This document shows positions 1 through 12,290 of a stretch of DNA of 64,000 nt, one piece after another. The DNA is from Inia geoffrensis (Eukaryota; Chordata; Mammalia; Artiodactyla; Iniidae): NCBI GenBank assembly GCA_036417435.1, contig CM070902.1, positions 134,715,886 through 134,779,885 of the forward strand, written 5' to 3'. Position 1 is the stretch's first letter. Every line of letters begins with the position of its first letter. The position numbers and the translations under genes are program-made. Below the pieces are notes generated by a model. That model searched no databases, was not told the DNA's origin, and saw only the letters and a list, made by a program, of their open reading frames with translations.

Positions 1-622
1 CTGATGCCCTCTGTGCTTGAACACAGGCCTCGTCGGAGCAGCCCTGTGCATCCAGGGTGGCGGCCAGGTCACTCAGCAGCACGATGGTCTGTGGGTGTCT
101 TTCTCCTAGTATTTCTTCAGAAATCTGCAAAGCTTTTTCATTCATCCTTTGTGCCTGTGATGGCTGCTTGGAGACCAGAAGGTAGCGGGCATAGGTGTCT
201 AGGCACGTGCCCAAGAGGAGGTGGGTGTTGGCTTTCTCTTCCACTGACAAAGTGTCTTCTGATAATTCCTTTTCTCTTTCAATTTTTTCCTCTAGAATTG
301 AAATGCAGAATTCATAACCAGCAAGAGTCAATGCCTGTCTATTCTGAGCAGCATAAATAGTGGCTAACTTTAGAGAGATTTCTATTATTGCATTGTCTTC
401 CTGTTCCATGGCCCTTCCAAGCAGGTAACTCATTGTTGGTTTAAAAAGTTTTCCCACCCAGTCGTAAGTGTAAGTGATGACCTTCTTGTTATCACTCTTA
501 TAGGCAAGACGAAGAGCATCACGCAAAGTTAGCTCTGCCTCTGCTGGCTCATCTTTCATGATGCACAACTGCCAGCGGTGGCAGCAGGCCCGGGCCCCGG
601 CCGCGCCGCCCCGCCGCAGCCG
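1..622 (-). pseudogene. TTC19: TTC19 processed pseudogene (retrocopy), cut by the window edge
   Basis: Read on the minus strand, this holds 186 open codons from an ATG at 559 down to position 1. They match TTC19, a mitochondrial inner-membrane TPR protein that supports respiratory complex III. Recognisable pieces are MKDEPAEAEL near the start, then QEDNAIIEISLKLATIYAAQ, the TPR helix SKQPSQAQRMNEKALQISEE and GERHPQTIVLLSDLA. The parent gene has about ten exons, so an uninterrupted copy points to reverse transcription of a spliced mRNA. Two breaks are visible. About 13 codons are missing after TYTYD, before LFKPTMSYLL. Further upstream, a GC-rich piece (about 570-622) matches the N-terminal part of TTC19 in another frame (RGPGLLPPLA) and is joined directly to the MKDEP region; that frame runs into TGA. 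A functional start is therefore unlikely. The C-terminal end and A-tail lie outside the window. Identity is from family memory; confidence is high for TTC19 homology and good for pseudogene status. Confidence 0.87.
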
Positions 623-1141
623 GTAACAAAAGGGTCTTCTTTAGTAATATTTTTAGTGTCAACTATAGCAGTATTTGAATAACTTAAAATGATCTAAAAT
701 AATTATTCATATTTTTTCTACTCATTTCTGTGTTTAATCAGCAACCATTTAATATTAAGGCCAGAACGATACAATGAAAAAGAGCAATAAAACCATAATG
801 AATTTATACTTCAAGATTTGTGAGGTTAGTGTCCAACCTCCACTGTGAAAACTTGGTGTTTCTGAAATGTCATCAGCTAAACATCCATGTGGCGAGTACA
901 GTGGTGGAAGATGGTGGGACACGGGGTTACTGGGCATGGGTGTCTATCCTCAGGTATCTGTTGGAAGGATGGTGATGTGAGAGAGGAAGGTGCATGGTGT
1001 CAGGTGAGCAGCCTCCCCTTGAACAAAGGTGTCCCAACATCGACCCACAAATACAATCAGAGCCTGATCAACAGCAAGCAATCCATCTGACACATTTAGA
1101 AAACTGATGGGGAAGAAAACACAGATGAAATAATAGACACA
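623..1141. other. Single-copy DNA, no gene seen
   Basis: AT-rich flank of the TTC19 retrocopy. Short open frames exist on both strands, but none has recognisable domains. The longest minus-strand frame runs into the poly-T side of the adjacent SINE and is a by-product. Confidence 0.6.
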
Positions 1142-1331
1142 GGGCTTCCCTGGTGGCGCAGTAGTTGAGAGTCCACCTGCTGATGCAGGGGACACGGGTT
1201 CATGCTCCAGTCCGGGAATACCCCACATGCCGCGGAGCGCCTGGGCCTGTGAGCCATGGCCGCTGATCCTGCGTGTCTGGAGCCTGTGCTCCGCAATGGG
1301 AAAGGCCACAACAGTGAGAAGCCCATGTACC

Positions 1332-1362
<31 letters not shown>
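1142..1362 (+). mobile_element. CHR-type tRNA-derived SINE
   Basis: Near full-length copy. It begins with the tRNA-related head ggcttccctggtggcgcag and contains the B-box-like stretch ggttcatgctcc. It then carries the CHR body (gagccatggccgctgatcc, gcctgtgctccgcaatggg) and ends in about 27 A residues. The short flanking match agacaca before and after the element is a weak candidate target-site duplication. The several substitutions at CpG sites suggest moderate age. Confidence 0.93.
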
Positions 1363-1364
<2 letters not shown>

Positions 1365-4300
1365 CACAAATAAACCTGCCCTTTTTACTATATAAACACT
1401 TAAAATGTACCTACAGCAATTGCTGTAGAACTGGAAGAAATACAGTCTTTTTCTCATATTTCTTTCCTATATGATTTTTCAGAATTAAACTGTAACTGGC
1501 TCTGTGTCTTAAAATTGATCTGGCTGAAAACCTATTCATGGACTTAAAAAAACTGACTAGTGAATAATGAATTTCTAAGAAATCACTAATTGATTACAAT
1601 AAAACAAAGCATAACACATGTACAAAATATGTAAACAATGATACAACGACTTTTTGAATAGCTTAATCAGTGGATGAGTTAGTCAAATTTCACGAGTTTG
1701 AACATCATAATAATGCATTCTCCTTGTCTTGATTAGATGACTTACGATTTTCAAGTGAACATTCTGGCTAAAACTGCTGTTTCTTCTCACATTTTACACT
1801 AATATTTATTCTAGAAATTCCTGAAAAATCAGCCCTGACACCACCAGGCCCACTTCCATCCCTGCCCTTGCAATGAAACAGTCTACAAGCAGCTGGCCAC
1901 AGTCATGTGCCCACAGCTACCCTCCAGAAACTTCCCTGCAGATTGTCCTTTGTGTTTATTTTAAACCTTAAATTTGAAGAGCAAGATGGTAAGGAAAACA
2001 TATTGAGCCTGACCAGGGCTCTGTGCAGTTGTTGGAGTCCTGGCTCGTCTGGTCACGTGAAACACGGCTGTGGGATTTGGAGTCTGGTCAGGGAAGATTA
2101 AAGCGGCGGTGGTGGCATTCTTCACTTGAAACCTCAATATACTTCCCTGTGCACTAAATACACAGAGGTATTTCAAAGCCAAGTGTGTGTGTGATTAAAG
2201 TAGGAAAGCGCCAGCTGTGTGTGTCCACCTCAAGGTCCAGCCACATGTGCTCTTTCAGTCTGCAGGAGGCACCGACAAACAGGCAGGGCTGACAGGCAGA
2301 TGTGGTAAAGGGATTAGGTGCTGGAGTTTTGGCTGAGTCCTTCGCCAAGTGAATGGTCCTGCAGGCTCCTGCCCACACAAACTTGGTCATGGTATCTCTT
2401 CTTCCTTTTATTCACCCACACAGAAATGAGAATGCGAGCCCCTGGCAATCACAGCACGAGATAACATAAACTCTAGCTTTGTATCTGGGGCAGGTGTGAG
2501 CCTCCATAGACTGTATGTGGCCTACATGGACAGATTCTTTGGGATTATACCTAAACAAAGAAATGGAAAAGCAGAAAGTTGTTTTTTCCCCACTTAGGAG
2601 TCACTTTCAAACCTGGTATCATTATTTTTGAGTTTTTGCAACGTAAAACATGCGCCCATTTCTTTCGCATTTCTTCTTTTCTGTTTTCCTGATCACATGT
2701 GTCTCAGGCACATTTTATCTGTCATGAGTCTCCATAACGTCCCTTCGCCCGTGTCTTTCTGTCGCTTCTGCCGCCTCTATCCTTAACCCCCGGCACTCTC
2801 CCCCTCTGCCCCTCTGGCCCTCTCTGGGTCACGACTGCATTTAGCCAAGATAGGGCTGAGGTCAAGCAGCCTAGGTGTCTCCTTCCTCCTTCTTCCCACA
2901 TGCCCTCCCTCTGGGAGGGGCCATCCTCAGTCTCAGCCTTTATCTGGCAGCTCGCCCTCTAGAGGACCCCATGGATCTTCTCACAACCTCTAACCCCAAC
3001 AACCCCAGCCCTGACCCTGGGAGACCAGATCCTAATTCTGGAGTGTGTCTGGCTTATCTGCAATCAGGTCCCTGAGTGAAACAGAAATTTAGTAGAGAAT
3101 TAAGTTGCTTCCTTCACTACTGACAAATATGAGAGTCTGCAACCTGACTAACTTAACACTGGGAAAAATGAGCTCGAAAGAGAAAGCCGTGGGCTCTGCT
3201 CAGGAGACCTCACTGAATGATAGGCGGGGTGGGCTTGGCACGTTCTGGAAACTCAGTCTCCTCATATTAACTAGAAGACAGTATAGTTGTTATCAAGATA
3301 TTTATTAAAGTTCTTTTCCTGATAATCCCATAAACCTACAAATAGGAAATTCTCTATAGAATGTAAGGGAAGGTAAAAATGGAAGGCACACTAAAATCTT
3401 TAGGTTGTGGTATTATGCTTTGGTTAAAATGTACCACGGCTCAGACATAGCTTTGTAAGGGCCAATAAAATCTGGCCATAAAAAAGATATGGCTCCTAAG
3501 TGTCAGTAACATGACTTCCTGAGCAAGACAAGCACTCAAGCCCTTAGACACACTCCCTCCACCACACACCCCTCACAGAGGGGATCTCAGGAATGTAAAG
3601 AAGCCCAGAGTCCGGTGTAGCAGCTTTAGGGGGAGAGGAATCGAATCGGTGAAAACTCGTGCTATAATGAAGGCAAAGGGCAAGGCGGGGAGGTGGCAGA
3701 CTGCGTACTGCAGCTGGTGTCAAATTGGGAGATGGTGCTCTGGGTACAGCTCCATGCTCCTAACACAGGAAGTATCTCTCTCTCCATCTCCATCTCCATC
3801 ACTGTGTCAGCTATGCCCAGGAGCTGTTAGCACAGAGCCCTGAGAGGATCCTGTCCTGGAACCAGAGATGTGAGAGAAAAGGACAGGTAGGCAGATGGTG
3901 GTGCCACTTCTATCTTTGTCTACTCTCTATTACTAAATAGACCTGTTTCTTTTTCATTATTTAGGATCTTGCATTAAGAATGCCCAATTCTTAGAGCTGA
4001 AATGAGCTGTCTTTAAACTTCTCACCATAGCTTAGAGTGCATTTTAAAATAGTTTTCCTGTTACTTATCAGAATAGTGTTGAAGAACAAATGAGATTATG
4101 AGATTAATGAGATTATAGCTACTGTGCTATTATATTGATACATGTGAGATCCTGATGACGTATATTTCCATATATGCATGTGTGCCAAGTAAGAGCTAAA
4201 CAGTTAGGATGCTGTGGGTGGAAATTGTGCATAACTGTTTGGGAAAAAAAGTATTTCTGAATTTTAAAAGGGATATTGTTGATTTTTTTCTTGCAGTAGG

Positions 4301-5384
4301 TTGTTTTGCTAAAAGACAAAAGCAAGTACATAACAGCAGCCAAGTGATAAAAAAGACACTCTGGCTCCAGCTGGTTTTGGTAATCCGCAGCCACAAATAT
4401 TCTTCATGGTATAAATGCTCTTAGTAGAGTTCAGACAGATCATGCAAATTTTTAGTTTTAAAATATTGCCATTTATGTGAACTTGTGATGTTTTTTGAAT
4501 ATCAGACTTTGTCATGGTCTTACAACTCTTTTTTTCCCTTTCCTTTAAAGACCATCATTTTGGAGACAAGAAGGAGGCTAGAGGATGAGGGTCAGCCAGT
4601 GACTAATGTTGCAGGATGCGATATGGCCCTAAACAACAGCAGCCCCCACTGCTATTCTGCGGCATTCGGTGCCTCGTGTTTTCTGGAAGTCAAACGTCAG
4701 AGGAGTTTCCTCACACTCATTCTTTTCATTTTTCTCAATACAATTCCATACTGCTGACGGTCGGTGAAAAGTTCTTGGCACAGGGCCTGGGTAAGTGCTC
4801 AACAAATGCTACGTGTTAAGTCTGTTTCTGGTTTATTCTGCACCCTTTGAACGGTGAATTACAGGATGTGTGTGAGAGAGAGAGAGAGCATCACAGTCTG
4901 TCAGGAAAACAAGCCCCGCTGGGTGCCCAAGATCTAGAATAAATTAAGATGGGAGAGAACGAACTCAGGTTGCATGAGGAAATGAGGGCAAAGGACAAAC
5001 GTCCCTGTCCTCTTGCCCCATCCTGTTGGGTTTCTTTGGAATCCCCTTTGAGATAACCCCAGGCATTCCTGCCCTCTGAGCTCAAAGACCATCAGGGCTT
5101 GGATGGCAGGGTGGGTGGATGATGCAAATCACATGTGAAATAAGGGGCAGCAGAGTGGTGGACTTGGTACCAGGATGAGGCCTGGGATGTTTCACAGGTG
5201 TTTTTAAAGCTGTTGGAGAGAGACTTGGTAAGAGAAGTGACTGCTCTTCATCAGGTTTTTGCTGCAGATGAATTAGGTAGAAACTCTGCAGCCCAGTGGG
5301 GACACTCACTGCAATCACCTCCTCAGGTGTCCACCCCTGCAAAGGCCCAGAGCACGGTGAGTCCGGGCAAGGGCACTGGCTCTG
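1363..5384. other. About 4 kb of mostly single-copy DNA, no gene seen
   Basis: No convincing coding exon. Small features include a run of tctcca units near 3,778-3,800, a short (GA)n at about 4,873-4,888, and an L2/MIR-like scrap at 4,755-4,815 (ggcacagggcctgggtaag followed by a caacaaatgct motif). Open frames here are under 100 codons and show no domains. Confidence 0.55.
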
Positions 5385-5545
5385 GGGAAGGACAGCTCTG
5401 GGTTCCAGTCCAGGCTCAGCCACTTAGAAACTGTGTGATGCTTGGCAAGTTATTTAATCCCTCAGAGACTTAGTTTCATAATCTAAAAACAATAAAAATA
5501 AATCCTTTGCCTGGTTTTTATGAGGATTACTTGAGATAAAGTATA
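5385..5545 (+). repeat. MIR fragment
   Basis: Old tRNA-derived SINE. The core order is recognisable: a ctctgggttccag-like lead, then gctcagccactta, then actgtgtgatgcttggcaag, then a cctcagagacttagtttc-like segment and a weakly conserved tail. Confidence 0.75.
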
Positions 5546-6094
5546 CAAAACCTCTGCTCATAGAGACTGAGCCACATCTTTTTCCTGGACAAGTTCATGA
5601 TTTAGGGAAAGCAGCCTTCCATCTTTTTAAAAGACCTATGATAAGTTAAAACAAACTTAAATAAGGTTACCAAACCATGTAACCAGCTTAATTTGCATAA
5701 AAACAATAGAAATGTTTCTTAGACACATTACTGAGCAGTGAAAAATCCAAGATTGTTCTGGCCAAATTAAGAAAAAAACAAATAGAGTCTAGGGATGTTT
5801 TTAATTTTATGTATGAAATAAGGAAATGGCAAAGGAAGACTGAGGCTGTCTTAGCAACGATCGTTCAAGGAAAGCAAGACTTCCATTAGCATTTAACTGC
5901 AGGTTAATATGTTTTGGTGAGAGAGGATTTGGGGTTAGTTTTAGAATTTTTGTCTGAGATCAGCAATTCATTTTTCCAGAGATCACATGGAGTCAGGTAA
6001 TGTCAAAACAGTGAAAACACAGAAGTGAGATGAGAGGGTTATTCTGGACCAAAATATTGGTAGGGTGTATGGTCCCCAAGACTCAGGTAGTAGA

Positions 6095-6335
6095 AGTTGT
6101 AATACTACTCATGTTGATAATAATGATGATGATAATAATAGTTGTAGCTGGCATTATAGGGGAAGTTACTGTGCAACAGAGAACAGGCCAAACACATTTC
6201 CTGCCTTTGCTCCTTTACTCTCCCTAACAACACTCGGTGCTATTTTTGGTCCCCATTTCACAGATGGGGGAATCAAAGCACGGTTAGAAACGCCGTCAGT
6301 GAACAAGTGAGAAGGGGACTGGGGAGCCTGCATTT
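6095..6335 (-). repeat. MIR fragment
   Basis: Read in reverse, it has the usual MIR order. A (taata)n-rich end is followed by a cactcggtgctattt-like segment, then ccccatttcacagatgggg and a cacggttaga-like remnant. It is heavily diverged. Confidence 0.65.
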
Positions 6336-6645
6336 GCAGCTCCTGGTGAGAAGTGTCATCTGGCATCTCTGAGATTACGGCTTCTGATAAACTTCATAGG
6401 GTTAAAACGGATTTGTTCACTGTTAATGCACTGACAAATTATTTTCCCACCTCACATTCCTGTAATATTCCTGTGGCTCAGGACTTCTCAGCCTCAACAC
6501 TGTTGACGCTTTGCAACAGATAATTCTCTGTGATGGGGGCTGGCCCGGCAGCTGTGGGCTGCTTAACTGCCTCTGTGCACTAGATATGAGCAACGCCTCT
6601 AATTGTGACCACCAAAAATGTCCCCAGACATTGCTAAATGGCTCA

Positions 6646-6647
<2 letters not shown>

Positions 6648-6688
<41 letters not shown>
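6648..6688. repeat. (GT)n microsatellite
   Basis: About 20 uninterrupted GT units. A tract of this length and purity is likely to vary in length between individuals. Confidence 0.97.
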
Positions 6689-6689
<1 letters not shown>

Positions 6690-7010
6690 TTGGGAGGGGG
6701 GTGATAATAGCCCTTGGCTGAGGACCACTGCTTTAGAATATATAGAAACACTTCTAACATAATCCCACAAATGTCATATATAGGCTAGTTATAGGAGAAG
6801 TTGCCTTGCCCAGGAGCTGGTTATCTAGAATGGTCAGCACTCCAGAATTCATGAACACTAGTGAGCCCACTGCCCTTTTCTTTTAAAACCACAACTCGTC
6901 TTCCTTTGCAGGAGCATTGCTGCTGGAATAATCTTTCATGTGTCGTATTTTGTCTGAAACACAGGAACATTTGATGCTAATAGAGGATCTATATATCATC
7001 TATTGTATAC

Positions 7011-7438
7011 GAGGTCTATTAGTTTTCTGTGGCTGCTGTGATAAATTACCTCAAATTTGGGTGGCTTAAATAAACTTATTGTTTCACAGTTCTGGGGACT
7101 GGAAGTCCAAAATCAAGGGAGAAGCAGGGCCTTGGTCTCTTCAAAGCCTCTAGGGGAGGACCTTGTCTTGCCTCTTCCACCTTCTGGTGGTGGCTGGCTG
7201 TCCTTGGCACGTTTTGGTTTGTAGGTGCATCTCTCCAGTCTGCTCTGTAGCCACATAGCATAATCCCCGGTCTGGTTCCAATTTTTCCTTCTAAGAACAC
7301 CAGTCATTGGATTAGGGCCACCCTATCCAGTATGACCTCAATCTGCAAAAACCCTATTTCCAAATAAGGTCACATTTATGGGTACCAGGAGTTAGAACTT
7401 GAATGGATCTTTTTGGGGGACAAAATTCCACCCACAGC
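7011..7438 (-). repeat. MLT1-like solo LTR (ERVL-MaLR)
   Basis: The reversed order matches a MaLR-type LTR: ttagttttctgtggctgctg, then cacagttctggggactggaa, ccagtcattggattagggcc, and the last block tttccaaataaggtcacat. No coding part of the parent element remains. The exact subfamily cannot be set by eye. Confidence 0.75.
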
Positions 7439-9374
7439 CCATGGTGTATTCCCACGCAGTATAGAGAACATACTGACTAGTTTCGTTTCTCCTCCCAGAC
7501 CCACTTGCAATTTTTCATGCTTTGTTCTGGGCTGCATCCACCAGCTCCTTGGTCTTCAGACTTGTGACTGGGTGACGCCAGGGGAAGGCCTCAGCAAAAG
7601 ATGGGTGGTCAGGAGGAATGCATTAACTCCCTGGGCTATCTCCCTGCCCTGACACTGTGGGCTGGCTGTGCTGCTCTGCCAAAAGCCCACAGCTCCTGTC
7701 AGATTGCCCTCTCAGTACATCTGCTGTCTCCAGGGCCTCTCGCCTTGCCCTGGTCCCAGCGTGGGCCGTTGGCCCCACTAAGGCACCATCCCTGTTTGTT
7801 TCCCTCAAGCCTATCTCCCTGGGCCAGCAGGAGTGTGCCCTCTGAGCTCTGCCAGACCCTGACATTGCAACACTAAACACAGCAATAGTTTGTCTAGAAA
7901 TGATGGCTGTGCCTGCCTCTTTAAATTACAGCCCCAAACCTCATTTGAAATTCCTATTTCTTCTACCTCTTACATGAGCAGACAAAGTTTCTGACAGGTT
8001 GGCTCTGTACCACGTCAGATGAAGACACGCAGTCTCCTTCTGTTTGGTCTTTGGGACGGATTGTGGAAAAGTTGCACCGGCCTTCGCAGGAAACAGGCTT
8101 CCCTTTCAGGAACAATGCATGTTGCTTTTTGGCTTCTGAAATCTCATCTGCCCTCAGGAGCAGCAGAGCACAGGTGAGGAAAATTGGTCTCTTCAGCACT
8201 GAACCATTCAGAGCTCATCAATCATTCATCAAAATGGGAAGAAATTGCATTTCTGGGCTGGCCTACAGCATCTAGAGCCGAGTTAGGTGCCATTAAGCAG
8301 CTCTCCTTGGGGGATAATGAGTGTCAAGGCTGGAGCTCTGTGGCTCCCTCCTTCCTTCCTGCCTCCCTCCCCCATCCCTCTGTGAATGGACAGACCTCCC
8401 AGGTACCAGGTCTGGGCTACATCTGACCCCACTCACTGAGCTTTGCAAGAGAAGTACTAGTGATCATGAAAGGACGCCAATCCTGCTGATGGAAAAGGCA
8501 GTGCATGATAACTAGTCACCTTCTTTCTTCCTTCTCTCTTCATTCTCCTTAAGTTCAAAGGAGGTGGGGAGGGGGTCTGGGGCAGGAATGGAGGAGGGGA
8601 ACTTTGGAAGGAAGAGAGAAGACATTATAGGTCCTGGAGAATAGAAGGTAGAGTGATGGGGTTGTGGAGTTTTTGCAGCTCTGGTGGCTTACGGAGTGTT
8701 TGGTTTGAGTGCACCCTCCCTGTCCTCTTATGTCTACTTGGCTCTGTGGAGGTATGAGGTGCTGAACTGAACTGGGCCTGATGGAAAAGAAGCAGGAACT
8801 GCCTTTTAAGGCTTAAGGGAAATCCTTCCTTCCTAGTTATCCAGCCAGCTCACTGGGGCAGGAAAAGAAGAGGGCTTAGGGCTCTGCCCACTGGCTGGAG
8901 TGGGGCGTTTCTCCCAGAACTCCAGGGAGTGAGGGAGTGTGACCCAGCCCAGCATCAGGTTTCGTAAACAAAGAGGTCTCAGAGTTTCTGAAAGGACAAA
9001 AACTTTCATGGGACAGTATATCACCCTTATCTGTCAAAGTACTGTATATTCTAAAAAAATTTTTGAAGCTCTTCTCTTCCAATTAAGTATTTATGATTGA
9101 ATAAGTGCTAAGGAGAGAGAGTATAGGAGTAAAATATCCCAAATGCTACTTAATCAAGAAATGGAGAACATTTAAAAGTATTGAGGGGAGTTGGAGGAGG
9201 AAATTCAGTGATCCACGTACAAATACCTTCCGTTGATTTGGATGTGACCTAAAGGACACGTCCTGTGGCACATCGATCACTTTCTTCAGCACTTTCCAGG
9301 GCTCCAGTCTCCTGGGGATAGAAGTTCCAACACCTGAGGGCTTGACTTCACCATTACCTTTGATAAACTTTGCT
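7439..9374. other. Single-copy DNA, no gene seen
   Basis: About 1.9 kb with no recognisable gene or repeat beyond short purine-rich stretches (8,555-8,620). Open frames overlap on both strands, lack domains and look random. Confidence 0.5.
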
Positions 9375-9560
9375 TAACAAGCATTTTCACATATATATGA
9401 AATCCATTTTATTTTACAACCCTGTGAGGCAGACCTGGAAGGTGTGATATCTCCATGTTTAGATGAGGGACTTGAGGCTTAGAGAAGTTAAATGGCTTGC
9501 CCTAGATCAGAGAGCTGATGAGGGCTGGAACCAGCTTTTCTACCAGTGCTTGACCCAGTG
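9375..9560 (-). repeat. MIR fragment
   Basis: Contains the reversed MIR core: a gatgagggacttgaggctta segment, gagaagttaaatggcttgcc, and an agctgatgagggctggaac-like end. Confidence 0.7.
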
Positions 9561-9794
9561 GACTCTCCACTGTGATGGGCTAGTTCTCCTGATAATAGAG
9601 AGTGTCTGCTCTTGAGGATATTGTGCAATGAGAATTATCAAAGAACTCTTTGGAATGTGGGGTTTGGAGGCAAGAGCTATTTACAATATTTGAGCCAGAC
9701 ACAGAAACTACTCTAGTTTAGCAGAAATCTCAAAGGATTCTCTAAAGTGGGATTTTTTAAATCTAGAAAATTGTTTCACCTTTTATGAATTAAG

Positions 9795-9880
9795 GCCTAA
9801 AATTCATAAGGTTGACATGATTATTCTCATTTTATAGATGAGAAAACTGAGTCTCAGAGTTGTTAAGTAATGTGTAGTAA
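9795..9880 (-). repeat. Short MIR fragment
   Basis: A reversed MIR core of about 60-80 bp is visible as ctcattttatagatgagaaa followed by actgagtctcagagttgtta. Only this conserved centre survives. Confidence 0.65.
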
Positions 9881-10545
9881 AGATTTTGGACTTGCCCAAA
9901 GAGAGTGCTGGGCTTTGCCCTCGACTTCTGGGAGGTAATCTATATCATACCTGGTAGAATGCGTTCGTTTATGGTGGGGGCTGAACACACCTGACAGTCT
10001 TAAGGTGGAAGCTGGCCATACCAAAGAGACCAACCATGTGATTTAGGGTGGGGGCAAAGTATTATTTGACCTGGATGCTGAGTTCAACCATGAGGGTAAT
10101 CATTCAATCCTGTCTAAGTAATGGAGCCTTAATAAAAACTCTTAAACTGTAGACTTGCAGGAGCCTCCCTGATTGGCAATACTCTATGTACGTGATCACA
10201 CATAGATGTTGAGAGGGTAGCAATGTCCTGAGGACAACAGAAACGTCACATTTGGAATCCTTCCAGACTCTGCCCTTTGCATCAATTCACTTTCTGATTT
10301 TAATATGCACCCTTGCCTTTTAATAAACCATAACCATGAATATAACAGCTTTTGGTTCTGTGAGTCCTTCTCATGACTGTCATGCTCAAAGGTGGTTTTG
10401 GGAATCTCCCAAACTTGCAGTTGGTGTCAAAAGTAAGGGTGGTCTTGTGTGGACTTTCCTCTCTAACTTTGCAGATGGTGTCAGAGGTTTTGAGCAGACT
10501 TGGCAGCCTGCAGGACTATGCCCTTGAACTTTGCAGTTTGACTAA
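9881..10545 (+). repeat. Probable LTR remnant of an old retroelement
   Basis: The block resembles a dispersed mammalian LTR in its order of landmarks. These are a gagttcaacca segment, a taataaaaactctt-like motif at about 10,130, an AATAAA polyadenylation-type signal at 10,322, and gttctgtgagtccttct just after it. Beyond that come three loosely repeated tttgcag lines. I recognise the style but cannot name the family. No coding region belongs to it. Confidence 0.45.
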
Positions 10546-11177
10546 CTCTAGGTAAGTGACCTATCCAGTCACCAGAGCCAGAAATGGATCTCAAATACTT
10601 ATAACACAAATACATAAAGCTGCATATGTAATCCAAAGTACTGCTAATCATTTACTACAATGTACCCTACCAGGAATATCCCAAATAGTGCAGAAATTGC
10701 AAAAGCATCTTGCAGTAAAAACAATGGCAATCAGAGCATCTCCAATGTGGGAGGAATATGGAGCAGTCAGTCCACCAGGGCATGAAGCAGAGGCACTGAA
10801 AGGGAGTAGTTGGGAGATCTTGGAACTGTTTCGGTTGGCATGTGGCAGCAGGTACAGTGATGACTCACATGTCCTACGCTTCGTAGATCTTCAGGCAAAC
10901 TCTTAGCTGCACTTAGCTGTGCTTCCATCCATCAAAAGCAGAGGCAGCTAAGCCTATCTAGCATTTCATCCAAGAGCTGTTGGGCCAAGATATGGTCATC
11001 AGAGACCATATCAGGGACTTTCTAAGTCCCATTTCTATAGGCTTGTGGGCTACACTAAGCCAGTGGAATGAGTTATGATTTGAAAGCATCACACATAACG
11101 TTATACTGATGGTTCATCCCAGGGGACTAAGTAAGAAATTCTGAGGTATGAACTAAACTTTCTTTCTCATTCATAGG

Positions 11178-11178
<1 letters not shown>

Positions 11179-11209
<31 letters not shown>
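11179..11209. repeat. (GT)n microsatellite
   Basis: About 15 GT units, nearly pure, followed by ctgtgtatcc. Confidence 0.95.
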
Positions 11210-11684
11210 CTGTGTATCCCCTTGCCCCCTCAAGTCAGTCATTGTCCAAATGTGTAGAATTCAAATAAGTTCAACACATACTCACTAAACATTAATTTGT
11301 CCAACTACTTTTTCTCCTTTTCATAGGAAAGATTGTTTTCAACTTATGAACAGCAATGAAAGGTTAGTTCACTTACGTTGTCTTTCTTATATAGTTTATA
11401 CCCAGAATTGTGTTGACACTATCTCCTGAATATATACATATTATAATATGCTCAGTGTTTCACTTTGAAATGGTTTCTGCCTTATGATGTCTGTGTTATG
11501 TATTAATAATAGGCAGCCTGGGGAGGCATGATAGATTTGGCACTGAGTAATTCTACCACCTATACCTTACATAGAGTGCCCCCTTCAGGCTCTATTTTTG
11601 AACCTTTTCATTCACCTAATAATTTCTTAATGTACCTCATTCAATCCTTTGACTATAAAAGGATGTCCTTACCTTTAGTGATTG

Positions 11685-11815
11685 AGGCTTCAGCACACAA
11701 ATATTTATTATATGTCCCAGTAAATGAGCCAGGAATTGAGGATAAAAACACTGAACCTAAAAGACCTGAATCCTGCCCTTGGGGAGCTTCTGTTCTCGTG
11801 GGACACCTGCACCAA
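11685..11815 (-). repeat. L2-like 3' fragment
   Basis: Reversed L2-type end: aaatatttattatatgtccc, then agccaggaattgaggat, then ctgcccttggggagcttctg. Highly diverged. Confidence 0.55.
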
Positions 11816-12184
11816 AACTCCTGCTGTTGAGTGTCTAAGCTGGGTGTGTGGCAATTTGATTAGCAGATTATAGTGTGCCAAAGTAGGATGTGAGGGACTT
11901 ACAGGGAGTCTTTGCTTAAAAAAACAAGTATTAATTTAAATATCTTTCTGATTGATGAAAGACAGGTAAGAGATATACAGCCACTCTTTCCTCCTTTCCC
12001 CTCCTGTGAAAGGGATTTTTTAACTCATGAATAATGAATTATAGAAAAAAATGTTTTACAGGGATATTTAAAATTAAACTATCACATTGTAAACTCTAAA
12101 ATTAAAGGCTATTCTCAAGAATTAAAAAAATTTTCCCTTTGTATATCTACGTTATATGTTTCATGTGGATACCACTGGGATAAA

Positions 12185-12290
12185 GATACTTGCTCAAGTT
12201 CACACAGCCAGCAAGTGAGAGAGTAAAACTTCAAACCCAAACTAATTTCATTCTAAGACCAGTGTTCAATTCTCTAAACTCTGGCTGACT
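12185..12290 (-). repeat. MIR fragment
   Basis: Reversed MIR segment with gctcaagttcacacagccag and caagtgagagagtaaaac, followed by a weak end near 12,290. Confidence 0.6.

Noticed and set aside
950..1130. Minus-strand frame with an acceptor-like ttttcttccccatcag before a VSDGLLAVDQALIVFVG reading
   Set aside because: One splice-like motif and 40 codons without a recognised family are not enough to call an exon. No partner exon was seen nearby.
10556..10906. 116-codon plus-strand frame after the LTR-like block
   Set aside because: No retroviral or host motif could be recognised. It is kept only as a note in the surrounding interval.
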